A stretch of 64,000 nt of DNA, taken from assembly GCA_003550325.1 (NCBI GenBank), contig QKWP01000126.1, forward strand, positions 102,553 through 166,552. The letters run 5' to 3'. The notes below the pieces were generated by a model that did no database searches, was not told the origin of the DNA, and was given only the letters and a program-made list of their open reading frames with translations. This document shows, one piece after another, positions 45,530 through 58,053 of the stretch (positions are counted from its first letter, which is position 1; every line of letters starts with the position of its first letter). The translations under genes and the position numbers were made by a program. The stretch is from Gigaspora rosea (lineage: Eukaryota > Glomeromycota > Glomeromycetes > Diversisporales > Gigasporaceae).

Positions 45530-48500
45530 TTAGTTGTATTATAATCATGATTTCTAATATGATTTACTGTAAAGAATTTACTAATATGTTACATATTTTT
45601 GTTAAGGATTTGTATTTTAGTTATTATAATTTCTACTTTAAGTTACTATAAAAAATTTTGTTACAAAACTTACTTGCTATTCCAATGACTACTGTTTGTT
45701 GTTATGAGTGGAATGTTGCTTTGAAATTAATATAATTTCTACTAAGAGTTACAATAAAGTCATAGAACTTATTATTAATACAGTAAATATAATATTGGAA
45801 TTATTATGATTTCTATTATTAGTTACTATTAATAATTTTGTTATGGAACTTACTAATTATTCCTTTACTATGGTGTACAGCTAAGATTGAGTTAAAATTT
45901 TCATAATTTCTACTATAAGTTACTATAAAAAATTTTGTTACAAAACTTGCTATTTTGGTGACCACAGTAAGTGATTACTTGCTTTTCTGGTTACTTGATA
46001 TTCCAGTGTTGCTAAAAGAGAATTGGTTGTATTAGAATTAATGTAATTTTTACTATAAGTTACGGTAAAGGATTTAGATATAAAATTATTGCTAATGCAG
46101 TACACATAATATTGGAATTAGGCAATGCTAAGTCAATTTTTTGTTTTGCATAACTTACCAACCCAATTTTTTAAAAAAATTGTTTTAAATTTTAATTTTG
46201 CAAATCTATTTAATCTTTCTTCAATATCGCCAATGGTGACCTTAATCTGAATTATCTAATAGATCTGAACTTATTACTACCATATGTTGTTAAAATTGAG
46301 ATAGTTCACAATAGAATTTTCACATAAAGGTTAAAAGATGAGTTAGTCAGAATTATAATTCGTACTATAAAAATCACATTACAAAACCTATCTGCCAACC
46401 CAATTTTTTTTGTTTAAAAAAATTTCAAATGTGCACATTATTTTGTTTTTGATATTTAATTTTTTTCTACTGTGTTACTGATAGCAGGCTTAATTTTCTC
46501 GAATTATCTGATAGATCTGAAAAAACAAATTCAAAATTTTCTGATTTCATGTTATGCAAACCGAAAAATTAACTTTGCATAGCTTTAGATTTGAACATGG
46601 CATATTAATTTACAATAGCTTAAAAAACAAAAAATAATAATAAAAAATCCAATCCTCTAACTGAAATTTTGGAACTCCATGTTATACAAAATGAAAAATT
46701 AACATTGTGTGGCCTTATCATAATTATTATTATAAGTTACTATTAAAAGTTCTGTTACAGAACTTACTTACTACTATATTCTACAACATGCAGTTAAAAT
46801 TGAGAAGTTCACAACAGAATTTTTCTAATTTTCTGGCATAAGTTGCTATAAAAATATTTTGTTTAAGAATTTGCTAGCATAGTAGACATAAAAGCTAAAG
46901 ATAAGTTAGTAATAGAATTATAATTTTACTATAAAAATCATGTTACAAAACTTACCTGTCGACCCAAGTTTACAAAAAAATACTTTTTTAAAAAATTTCA
47001 ATTGTGCCAATTATTCCATTTTTGCTATTTAATTTTTTTCTCCAGTGTTACTGATAGCAGCCTTAATTTTTTTGAATTACACAATAGATCTGAAAAAAGA
47101 TTCAAAATTTTTGATTCCATATTATGCAAACTAAAAAATTAACTTTGTGTACTTTAAATGTAAATATAAGCATATTAATTTTAATAGATTAAAAAAAAAC
47201 CTGACCAACTGATGGAACTCCATTTTATGCAAAATGAAAATTTAATTTTGTGTAGCCTTATCATAATTATTATTATAAGTTACTATTAAGGATAGGGTAA
47301 ACATAGATCATTTTTTATATGATCTACGTGGTATATTGGAATTTTATATAGTAAATAAAAAAATGCTTCTGATAAATTTTTTTAAAATCTTGACCATTTT
47401 GTATAAAATTTATATAATAGGTAGTTTTAAATAGTTTGTTTATAATAATGAAGTTGACAATATCCATTGCTTTTAAAAAAATAACTTTACATATAATTAA
47501 ATTTTTGTAGGACGCTATATGATTTTTGTAGATTGTACAAAGAATTAATTGGTCAGATCATATGATGTTTACATATAAATTATATGATATCATATAAATT
47601 GGTTACACAAAGTTGATCTACAATCGATTTTATATGAAATTGGAAATTTGTACACCCTACTCTTAAAAATTCTGTTATAGAACTTACCACTGCTCTATTA
47701 AGTTACGCAAAGTTAATTTTTCATTTTGCATAACCTGATGTTTCAAAATTCAGGTCGGCAGGTCAGAATTTTTTTTTTCTAAAAAAAATAACTTTGATAG
47801 CTTAAATTAATTTGTGTTCACATTTAAGGTCATGCAAAGTTAATCTTCAGTTTGCATAATATGGAATCAGAAAATTTTGTTTTTTTTATAGGACCTATCT
47901 GGTAATTCTAGAAAATTAAAGTTATCATCAAGAAAAAAAAAATTAAATGGCAAATTGGAATAATGTTACAATAGGAATTTAAAACAATTTTTTTTTGGAA
48001 AAATTGGGTCAGCAGGTTATGCAAAATGAAAAATTAACTTTGGTGGCTATACTACAACTTGTGGTCAAAATTGAAATAGTTTACAATAAAATTTTTCTGA
48101 TTTTCTAAAGGTTAAAGGTGAGTTAGTATCGGAATTATAATTTCTATTGTAAAAAATTATACAACAAAACTTACTTGCTAACCCAATTTTACATAAAAAG
48201 TTTTTTATTAAATTTCAATTGTGCTAATTATTCCATTTTTGCTATTTATTCTTTAGTATCACCAATGGCAGCCATAATTTCTCGAATTACCTGATAGATC
48301 TAAAAAAAAATCCAAAATTTTTTGATTCTATGTTATGCAAACCAAAAAATAACCTTGCATGGCTTTAGATATGAACATGAGCATATTAATTTACAATAGA
48401 TTAAAAAAAAAATAAAAAAATCAGACCCACCAACTGAAATTTGGAACTCTATGTTATGCAAAATGAAAAATTAACATTGCATGGCTTTATTATAATTTTT

Positions 48501-48970
48501 ATTATAAGTTACCAATAAAAATTCTGTTACAGAACTTACTCACCACTCTATTACTACAATGTGTAGTTAAAATTTAGATAGTTCGCAATAGAATTTTTCT
48601 GATTTTTTGAAATAAATTACTATAAATAAATTTCTGTTTAAAAACTTGCTAGCATAATAGACATAAATGTTAAAGATGAGTTAGTATCGAGATTATAATT
48701 ATTACTATAAAAAATTGTGTTATAAAACTTACCTGTCGCCCAAATTTTCATTTTTTTAAAAAAAGTTTCTATTGTACTAATTATTACCACTATTCCAGTG
48801 ATCATTGGATGTAATTAAATTTAAGTTAGTTTGCATTGTAATTATTGTATCTTCTACTATGAGAACTTGTCTATTATTTTGATATGTGGTTAAGGTTGAG
48901 CTAGTTTGCTTTTGAAAATATTTCACTTCTACTATAGTTATTGTAAAATAATTGCTGTATCGTTGTTTGT
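45530..48970. repeat. Long field of degenerate direct repeats
   Basis: Blocks such as ATAAGTTACTATTAAAAATT, CTGTTACAGAACTTACT and TTATGCAAAATGAAAAATTA recur many times. The compound segment TTATGCAAAATGAAAAATTA, ATTATTATAAGTTACTA and TCTGTTACAGAACTTAC is present at about 46680-46780, 47225-47700 (interrupted) and 48445-48540. No frame is open, and the array looks old. Confidence 0.6.
47289..47662. mobile_element. 374-bp PIF/Harbinger-like MITE
   Basis: It interrupts one repeat of the surrounding field. Other copies read straight through ACTATTAAAA...TTCTGTTACAG, so the empty site is known. The duplicated target is TTA (47286-47288 and 47663-47665). The termini AGGATAGGGTAAACA and, inverted, GAGTAGGGTGTACA are imperfect. 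A 3-bp TTA target is typical of PIF/Harbinger. Confidence 0.65.
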
Positions 48971-49535
48971 TTTTTTCGTATTAGGCCATGTGACACTAAC
49001 GATAAAGCTAGACCTGCATCAAGCTAGCAGCAAAAACAAATGAATAATAATTTCTCACCCTTTCTTTTTAAATAGCCATTTAGCTATGACCTCATAACTA
49101 AGTCGATATTCCTCACCCAATATATCATCCTTACAAATTTACTAACGAAGACAATATCTGTAATTATTATATCATACTTACCCAGTGAAGAATTTCTCAA
49201 AAAAATTTTTTGTTCTTTGAGAACATAAATTTTTAATTTTATGTTCTCAAAAAAAATTTAATGTGCAATATAATTTTTTTTAAAAATAAAATTTTTAAAA
49301 TTATATAATATTCATAATAAATTTATTTATTATAATTTTTAAAACAAAAATACTATATTTACTTAAATATCTATAATTGAAAATGAGAAGAACTAGCCCA
49401 AAAATTATAAGCTTTTTGAAAATTAAATTTTTTATAAAAAGGACTATTAACTTTGGATAATTAAGAGTATTAATTTGCATTTTGTTATGAATTTTTGTCT
49501 TAATTAAATTTTGTTGTAAAAAAATTCACTCAATA

Positions 49536-50199
49536 AGGGAAGTGCAGTAAATTAAATGATTAGGGTTTAAATAGGTTCTGACCCCCTCACTAGTGATAGA
49601 ACTATTGACCAATCAAATTTTATAATATTTAAAAAAAACTCAAAAACGTCTTTGTCCTAAAAATAAGATACTCCACAATCGACAAAAGTCACTACCTAGT
49701 AAAGTCTAACTTTTACTAAGCAAATCGATTAAAATTACTTAAATAAACTTATTCAGCAGGTCAAAATACACTTATCACAAAATTTTCATAAGTTTGGAAA
49801 ACTTTTTATTAATTGACTTTTAATTTTTACAATTTGACAGAAAAATTAAAATTTTTTAAAAAAACATATTCGATAAACGTANTTAATTGACTTTTAATTT
49901 TTACAATTTGACAGAAAAATTAAAATTTTTTAAAAAAACATATTCGATAAACGTAAAAATTAAAAGTCAATTATAAAAATTTTGTAGCAAGTGTATTTTG
50001 ACCTGCTAAATAAGTTTACTTAAGTAATTTTAATCGATTTGCTTAGTAAAATTTAGACTCTATGTAGCAACTATCTGCGATTAACTAAAAATTGATTTTA
50101 CTTCAATATGATTGGCTATTTATACTATATATATAGATATATAGGACGTGATAGGTGGCGGACCCTACTAGAAAATTATGTAATTTACTGCACTTCCCT
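49536..50199. mobile_element. TA-flanked MITE inside the hAT element, copy B
   Basis: AGGGAAGTGCAGTAAATTA at left is matched in inverse by TAATTTACTGCACTTCCCT at right, with TA on both outer sides. TTGACCAATCAAATTTTATA follows the left end. The measured length includes a probable artefactual 73-bp duplication (49809-49955). Confidence 0.8.
49809..49955. other. Probable assembly artefact: 73-bp direct copy on both sides of one N
   Basis: Bases 49809-49881 and 49883-49955 are identical and separated by one N (49882). The inverted copy of the same region (about 50605-50700) has only a single pass through this sequence, which supports a failed contig merge. Confidence 0.9.
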
Positions 50200-50360
50200 T
50201 ATTCAGTGAAGAATATTTAATGTTCTCAAAGTTCTCAAGAACATTCAAAAAAATTTGAGAACACTATAATTAGAAATCATGTTCTCTTTTGAGAACAAGC
50301 TAAGAACATAAAATTTATAATTTATGTTCTCATAAGATATATATAAAATTAATAATAATA

Positions 50361-50972
50361 AGTGAAGTGCAGTAAATTACATAATTTTCTAGTAGGGTCC
50401 GCCACCTATCACGTCCTATATATCTATATATATAGTATAAATAGCCAATCATATTGAAGTAAAATCAATTTTTAGTTAATCGCAGATAGTTGCTACATAG
50501 TAAAGTCTAAATTTTACTAAGCAAATCGATTAAAATTACTTAAGTAAACTTATTTAGCAGGTCAAAATACACTTGCTACAAAATTTTTATAAGTAATGGA
50601 GAACTTTTATTAATTGACTTTTAATTTTTACGTTTATCGAATATATTTTTTTAAAAAATTTTAATTTTTCTGTCAAACGTAAAAATTAAAAGTCAATTAA
50701 TAAAAAGTTTTCCAAACTTATAAAAATTTTGTGGTAAGTGTATTTTGACCTGCTGAATAAGTTTATTTAAGTAATTTTAATCGATTTGCTTAGTAAAATT
50801 TAGACTTTACTAGGTAGGACTTTTGTCGATTGTGGAGTATCTTATTTTTAGGACAAAGACGTTTTTGAGTTTTTTTTAAATATTATAAAATTTGATTGGT
50901 CAATAGTTCTATCACTAGAGAGGGGGTCAGAACCTATATAAACCCTAATCATTAAATTTACTGCACTTCCCT
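50361..50972. mobile_element. TA-flanked MITE inside the hAT element, inverted copy B'
   Basis: AGTGAAGTGCAGTAAATTAC at left and ACTGCACTTCCCT at right are flanked by TA (50359-50360 and 50973-50974). It is the reverse complement of 49536-50199 almost throughout, and shorter by about the size of the artefactual duplication in the other copy. Confidence 0.8.
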
Positions 50973-51487
50973 TATTGAGTGAATTTTTTTACAACAAAAT
51001 TTAATTAAGACAAAAGTTCATAACAAAATGCGATTTAATACTTTTAATTATCCAAAGTTAATAGTCCTTTTTATAAAAAATTTAATTTTCAAAAAGCTTA
51101 TAATTTTTGGGCTAGTTCTTCTCATTTTCAATTATAGATATAAATATAGTATTTTTGTTTTAAAAATTATAATAAATAAATTTATTATGAATATTATATA
51201 ATTTTAAAAATTTTATTTTTAAAAAAAATTATAGTGCACATTAAATTTTTTTGAGAACATAAAATTAAAAATTTATGTTCTCAAAGAACAAAAAATTTTT
51301 TTGAGAAATTCTTCACTGCCCTTATTATTATTAATTTTATATATATCTTATGAGAACATAAATTATAAATTTTATGTTCTTAGCTTGTTCTCAAAAGAGA
51401 ACATGATTTCTAATTATAGTGTTCTCAAATTTTTTTGAATGTTCTTGAGAACATTGAGAACATTAAATATTTTTCACTGTACTTACC

Positions 51488-51901
51488 AATCGATTTTTTA
51501 CATGCTATCTCCAAATTTGCAGTTTGGATGCATCAGATCTAGGTCAGCGTTTAGCCCTAGTAGTTAGCAGGTTCTATAGCAAATTATCAGCTAACATTTT
51601 TTACTTAATGAATGGATATAAATTTTTGGTAAAATCTTGGGGTAAATTGATAAATTCCAATCTAGCTGATTATAATTCCAATGTACTTTGACGTAGGGAT
51701 CCTCTTTATGAGTTTTACCAATCGCATCATGAGCTGGTCATGCTCTTGTGTCAAATGGATACCTCGTGACCTCATTTGCGGCATTCTACTCATATTGACT
51801 CAGTTGTGCAAATCTATCTCTGAGTTTAATTTAGTGGATCCGGCCATGCTCTTGTTGCTGGTTTCACAGGGCGCTTGCTCCTGCTTAGCATTTTTTTGAT
51901 C
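51488..51901. other. Sequence between two hAT elements; weak coding-like signal
   Basis: A 72-residue plus frame (51681-51899) and an opposite minus frame (with AGSTKLNSEIDLHN and MSRMPQMRSRGIHLTQEHDQ) both look less random than usual, the minus frame having one internal TGA. No family recognised. Confidence 0.3.
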
Positions 51902-52231
51902 TGTCGACTTAGTGTTATGCATGGTCCGGATCAGACGGATATTAAGAAAGATCCGGAACTAATCCGAAAAAATCAGTTCGGGTACATGCATGTATCTGGA
52001 ACTATACTTGGTAGATCCGGAACCGATCCAGTACACATAGTACTTTGATAAGTAAATTAATTATTTAAAAACTCTGGATACAGTATAACGAACTCAAATT
52101 TTAAGATTTTAAGAGCAAGAAAACATATTATTTTTTACAGTATAACGCACCTCAGTTTGCAATATTTTCTCACGAAAAACTAAAGTATTTTTAAGCCATA
52201 GTGGTGCTAGAAGTTTTCTGAATTAGCATAC

Positions 52232-52378
52232 ATGGCCACTCCAATGTTAATACTTTCAATAGCGTATGATCAAGATGGAAATGCTGAAAGAACAGAACTT
52301 GTTGCTCGTCTGGCTTTAAAACTTTCAAAACTTCATTTAATAGTTGTCTCTACTACCGGTTCTACACTGTTTAGTTAA
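52232..52378 (+). CDS. Short unconfirmed frame inside the hAT element
   Basis: An ATG frame of 48 residues, MATPMLILSIAYDQDGNAER followed by TELVARLALKLSKLHL and ending TGSTLFS. The composition is protein-like and less AT-driven than most short frames here, but it is too short to place in a family. It may be an exon remnant of captured or element-borne DNA. Confidence 0.2.
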   Translation: MATPMLILSIAYDQDGNAERTELVARLALKLSKLHLIVVSTTGSTLFS

Positions 52379-54233
52379 ATGGGAGACAGGTATTGGGATA
52401 GCGCTGGGGCACGGTTGTTATCTGCATAAAAGTTTTAAAATGAACACAGGAAAATACAGGTATTGCAAGTTTAAATAGTAAAAGAAAGTATAGAGGTGCC
52501 AATTTGATTTAAATAATAATAAATTTATTCAAACTCAACGAACTTCTTTTTTTATTTTAGGACTATTAGTTCATTATAAGAGATGACTGTAGTTTAAAGT
52601 ACTTATTGGGCATTTTTCTCCCAAAGCATCAATTTCTTGCATACTATTCCTTTCACTACTCCCCCAACTATGATCTGGTGCTCAAAATAGAATAACGTAT
52701 AAACTGGATATGTTATGCATCGTTTATTGATTCCTGTCATTCAATGAATCCAAGAAAAACGTATGTTATACTTTGAAATTGGTATCGATATGAAGTTTAT
52801 CAATATAAAAATATATATATCATATTTATATAAACATCATTCGTATTGTTATTTATTCTTGCAAAACACAGTCACATCTCCTCGAATATTTTGAATTATT
52901 TTTTCGGCAAGTGAATGTTTTTGTTTTACAATTGGGGTTTTTTTGGATTTAATTTTTTGTATGGAAGATTTATTAACGTTAATAAACAAAAAATTAAATT
53001 TAATATCGATAAGAACATAAATATTATTTTTTTAAGTTTTTTTTTATCCTTCATGTTGCCTGATGGCAGCAAACTTGCGTTCTCAAATTAGTTTCATCTT
53101 GTTTAAGTAAATGAAGCTCTTCTGTCATACCGATACGAGTATCTTAAAAGTATTGGTAATCGAGCGTTTTAGCTTTTAATCGTGTTAAAGGCTTGGATTT
53201 TTTAATATGTTTAAATATTCATTACAGCAATTAATACCCATTGAGCTTCGATTAATTTTTTTTTGGTGGTCATGCTTTTCTGATATTTTATTCACCTTTG
53301 CCAAATTCTAATTCCCCACTAGCAGCGGGTGACCTTTTAGTAATTTTTCTGTATTATCAACTGTTTTTAAGCTCCAAGCTAAACAAGAGCCATCTTGGGG
53401 TTGCTTTTCTGTGGCAAAATTAATGCTAATTTGCTTGTTGTTTTGGTCCGCCAATTCACTGTTTTTTTCTGCTTGGTTTCATTACATGAATGTAGTGAAT
53501 GCGCAAAATTTCTTTTTGCTACATTTTTTAAACGAGGTATTTTAGAGTTAAAAAGGCTTTTGCCAGAAGCCTTATTGGTCTTTCAGCTCCATAGTTGAGT
53601 AGTGTTATTTTTGAATAAGATACGCTGTGGCCAAAGCTTATGAAGAATTAAGAAAGGTAGGCAAAAGAATTAGAAACCAAGTATCTTAACTGTCTGGAGC
53701 AAAAAAAGGATATCAAGAATTAAAAGAAAGATATCAAAACTTCGGTCTTTGTGAAAATTAAAAAAATACTAAAATTTTATTATAAACATGGTTAATAAAC
53801 TTCAAAAAAAGCCCAAAGTCCCTTTCTAATTGTTGACGAAGAACTGGTTTTCAATTTTTTTCATCAGCAATTATTGCTCCAATTCTCTCAAAATTAACGA
53901 AATTGAAAATTTAAAAGCTGGCATTTTCTCCTTGGTGTCTGTGCTTCAAATTTTTCAAAGAATTCGTGAGACAGAAAACTATATGTTTGCGACTCCATAA
54001 TTTCAATAAAGATTTATGAAAGTAATTATATGATCTTTATTTAACGAACTTCAATTATTAATAATTATTATTTTTACTATACTTTATTGATATATAAAAT
54101 TCCATCATTAACTTATGGATCAGTAAATAACATATGTCAATCACTGAATGATAGAGACACATATGTTTATGTACTTAATAATCTAGTTTTTTTTTTTTAG
54201 CAGATTGTGATTTTATTTTATATTTTTTTATTG

Positions 54234-54264
54234 AACCCCCCTTGCAGGGGATGCCAGATGGCAT
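54234..54264. other. Two adjacent short hairpins
   Basis: CCCCTTGCAGGGG and ATGCCAGATGGCAT are neighbouring inverted repeats next to a T-rich and A-rich stretch, downstream of the hAT transposase on its strand. They may be a 3'-end or element-end structure. No matching partner was found elsewhere in the window. Confidence 0.4.
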
Positions 54265-54556
54265 TTATTTTTTTATTTAACAGTTATAATAATAAATTCT
54301 TACTATTGTTTTCACGATAGTTATATGCAGGATTCATAGTCACTATTTTGAAACAGCAATAAATTTATTTGTATTCAAGTCAATGAAATTAAAAAATTTT
54401 CATTAATGTATTTCAAAATCCAAATAAATTGTAACTTTATACAATATTATACAATTGCATTATACTCGCGAATTATTTACAAAGTATAAATAAAAATTTA
54501 TTTACTTTATATTTTAAAAGTTATAAAGGATAACTTTAAAAATTATGTACATGTGT

Positions 54557-56983
54557 TTAATTTTCTAATCCTTTTCACCATGACCTTAAACATATTGCTG
54601 CCTGTACTGTTTTTCCAGACAATCGGTTCTGTTTGTCTGTTATCATATCACTACTAACGCTAAATATTTGTTTACTAGAAACACTTGTAGCAGGTATTGG
54701 AAGACAGTCTCTATCAAATTTTGCTAGATTCGGATAGCTACTTTCATTTACCCACCACCATTCTAAAATGTTAGCATGCTGATCCTCTACGGGAGGCGCT
54801 GTCAAATATGAATCAAGTTCACTTTGCTAGTCCAAACGTGTTCGTTTATTATAAATTCAGGACATTATACTTTTTGTAGGTTGCTCAGTTGAATGTGATT
54901 ATTGGTTAGTAGCAACAGGTGCATATTGACTTTCATACTTATTTGCTACACTTTATAGCGATATTTAAGTTAATACATATAATAGTTATAAATATCATTA
55001 AAATCATGGATCAATTAATATATTGTTCAGACTACAATGATAAATGATATCAAGATTGATTCAGGATTTTAATGATATCTATGACAAATACGTGTAATAA
55101 ATTTGGATATTATATAGTACAAATAATAAAATACCATACATATATATTTTTAATTTGAGTAATTTTTTGTGATGACTATTCAAGACCTTTGAAATAATCT
55201 AATTTAAGTTGTGGATCTAGCACAATTGCAGCAAGATGTAGAATGTTAGTTTTATGACAATAATCTGTAAGTTTAGATTTTGTAGCCTCACACCCCTGTA
55301 CAAGCTATTCTATTGTATTATTCTGCCTTATAGTTTCTTCAAGTGTATCAAACAAAGTGTGATAAAGAGGAACAACTATTGACAGAGTTGGATATTCCGA
55401 TGAAGACATAAAAACAGTTGCTAGTTTAAATTAAAAATAATTTTTTTTAAAAAAATTATTATAAATGGGCATATATTATAGCTAGCAATTAAATACCATC
55501 TTTAAAGGGTCGCAAAACATCAACAAGAAGGTTTATTCTTTCCCATTCTTCATCTGTAATAATATACTGGTGTAACTCTGCCTCGGAAAAAACAACGGCA
55601 TCCAATGCAGTTCGCAATTTAAACGCTCGCTCACACATATCGAATGTGGAATTCTACCGTGTAACAATGTCAAGAATTGGTTTTAATGTACTAGTTAGTT
55701 TTAACTTTTCATGACGATTTCGAGATGCTCTAATACTTTTAATTAGCCACGCAACTAAAAAAGATATAAAGTAAAAAATATATACAATATATATATATTG
55801 TATAATATAAAATTTTTATATAAATAATTAAAATATATATAACCTTTTTTAATTCTTTTCCCATGATCTTCAACATGCTTTGTACCGTGAGATTCAGGAC
55901 ATGACCAAAACATCGTATTGATTGCTGTATATTATCAAAAACAAATCCTGCTTGAGAAATAGAATTAGAAAAATCAAGAAAAAACTTGTTATTAGCAGAT
56001 GCATTGTCACATGTAATTGCTGTTAATTTTGAGACAATATTCATTGACTGAAGACAATTTTCCATTGCATTTGCAATTGCAATACCTGTATGTGACTCAT
56101 CCATGGAAATAAAATCAAGAAAAACATGTTTAATTTTCTATGATGTATTTAAAAAATGAACAGTAACAGACATAAAAGACTTGTCATTAGTGTCAGTTGT
56201 CCAAATATCCGTGGTTAATGCAAAACTTCCAGGAACTTTTTGTAGCATTTTTTTAAATTGTTCCCGTTCTCCATCAAAACTTTCCATAATATGCCTTTTT
56301 ATAAGATCTGCTGACGGAACTGCCAAAAAAAATAAAGTTATTAATACGATTATTTTTTTTGGTTAAAAAAAATTTTAAATACTATTATACCTAATGCACG
56401 AGGCTCTAAATACTTGATCAATATTCTAAATTCTTTATCCTCAACAATTTGAAATAACTGATTATTAATTACAACCCATCGTTTAACCATATCAACAAAT
56501 TCTTTTTGATTAAAAGATTCGTTATAAATTTTTTTGGCTGATTTCGCATGTCTAAAACACTAACACTTGCTACATTTGGTACACACAACTCAGGGACTTT
56601 GCCTTTATGTATTTTAAGATGTTTTCGCATATTTGATGTTGTTCTATCACTATATTTTAACTCTCTAAGACAAATATTGCACTTCACTTTTGGTTTATCT
56701 GTCACTTTTTCAAAATACTTCCATACAAACGATCTACAAAAAAAAATTAGAAATTTTGTAAGTATACGAATCAATTATTTTTATTGAATTTTTCAAGTTA
56801 CCTTAATTTTTTTGTAGAAGCCTCACTACTAACTTCATCTGGGTTAGGTTCGTACGGATGTATAGTTTCCGGGTCTGGTGCATTCAGGCTTAATTCTCTA
56901 AATGCTTCCGAATATAATTCACTTTGATACGATTCATCTGCGCTTAGATCATCTAGGGAATAGTATGTCGATTCGAATGACAT
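54557..56983 (-). pseudogene. hAT transposase with BED zinc finger (pseudogene)
   Basis: The start is the ATG at 56983 (MSFESTYYSLDDL). Exon 1 is 56802-56983, exon 2 56391-56733, exon 3 about 55844-56319, exon 4 about 55497-55754, exon 5 about 55140-55420, and the last exon ends near 54557. Introns are 68, 71, 89 and 76 bp with GT...AG; the fifth (from 55139) is unclear. Exon 2 has a BED-type finger (CNICLRELKY ... MRKHLKIH). Exon 3 has TTDIWTT and ITCDNASANN, the first two acidic positions of the hAT RNase-H fold. The last exon has ILEWWWVN and the C-terminal dimerisation region (LPIPATSVSSKQIFS, DKQNRLSGKTVQAAICLRSW). Breaks: a frameshift near 56545-56575, a phase mismatch at intron 3, and in-frame TAG at 56138, 55654, 55305, 55176 and 54827, TAA at 54899, TGA at 54857. 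The TGA at 54575 may replace a Trp before KGLEN and a TAA at 54557. Confidence 0.85.
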
Positions 56984-57458
56984 TGTTGGCGAAAGTATTT
57001 TTATTAATTTTTTTTTTTTTGTTATAAAAAAAAAATTATTTCGAAACTTTAAGAAATGAGAGCTTATTTTATACATAATTGATTAATTGAGGCTTTGTTT
57101 TTTTAATTCTAAGCTATAAAATTGTACTGATTAATAATTTATTTTTTAATAATACGTATTTTAATTACAATAAATGGGATATTCATTTTTGAGGGCAAAT
57201 TCTGTTATTAATATTTAGAGATATAACCCGAACATAAATTGTATATATAAACCAGTTTTATAAAATTTATGATCGGGTCACTTCTCTAGTTAATATCGAA
57301 TGATTATAGGGGCTTTTACATCAAACTAAGCCCAAATTAGTAAGAATATATAGTTTGGCAAAATCCAAGACAATGGCGGTGGGATTTTTTTTACTTACCA
57401 ATTCCATTTATCGAACTAATTCCATAATAAAGCCACCGGAAAAAAAATTAGCCAACGC

Positions 57459-57555
57459 TAGAGTTTGGATCTGTTATCTGTTAAATAATAAACTGAATTA
57501 TAAATATCCGTGGATATCTTAAATTTATAAAAGTGGATAACGGATCCAAGCTCTA
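57459..57555. mobile_element. ~97-bp inverted-repeat unit in the hAT element
   Basis: TAGAGTTTGGATCTGTTATC at left is matched in inverse by GATAACGGATCCAAGCTCTA at right. The right half plus its outer flank (ATATCCGTGGATATCTTAAA ... ACTCAGCC) recurs at 58746-58835, so a larger segment has been duplicated. No target duplication seen. Confidence 0.55.
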
Positions 57556-58030
57556 GACTCAGCCATAAGGAATTCGAAAAGCATACAATTTTTACCAATA
57601 GTATCGCTTTTGTTCAAAAGGTTTAGTAATTCGATAGTGAATTTATATGTATCTTAAATTTAATAATAAACTAGCCAGTATCTTCTATTTTCCTGTACCT
57701 ACAAGTTTTATAGAAACCGTAAAATAATAAATTATATTCTAAAATATAAAATTAAATGTTTGATGCGGTCTGTGAATTAGTCGTCATGATGAAGATTTGT
57801 AATAAGACAAAAAACCATTCTTTAGGTTTAATAAGTTTAAATTATAGCAGCTTCACTTATACTGTAGTATTAATTACATATGAGAGTTAACAAAGGTAAT
57901 AGTACCTCGATCCTATTCTTTAATTAAAGACCATTCAATCGAATCTGAATACTACTTTGTATATAACCTGAATCTGGACGAATCTGGATTTAATTATTCA
58001 ATCCATATTCTATATGAATCGTTAGTACGA

Positions 58031-58053
58031 TGGGTGGCACGAAGTGCCACCCA
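58031..58053. other. Perfect 10-bp-stem hairpin
   Basis: TGGGTGGCAC and GTGCCACCCA flank a GAA loop. A looser relative (GGTGGCGCTTCGCACTACC) is at 45462-45480. About 20 bases on, CAGTGTTGGCAA resembles a hAT terminus but has no partner. Confidence 0.55.

Larger units (their letters stand above)
49183..51479. mobile_element. hAT-type element built from inverted duplications
   Basis: A perfect 8-bp duplication TACTTACC flanks it (49175-49182 and 51480-51487), with outer termini CAGTGAAGAATTTCTC and the inverse ATATTTTTCACTG. The inside reads a-B-b-B'-a'-b', where primes are reverse complements: a 49183-49533, B 49536-50199, b 50202-50358, B' 50361-50972, a' 50975-51318, b' 51319-51479. Segments a, b, a' and b' are rich in GTTCTCAAGAACATT words. 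No transposase. Confidence 0.8.

Noticed and set aside
53395..53598. 67-residue plus-strand ORF and lysine-rich minus-strand frames between 53030 and 53760
   Set aside because: Some pieces look coding-like, but frames are short, conflicting in strand, and match no family I can name.
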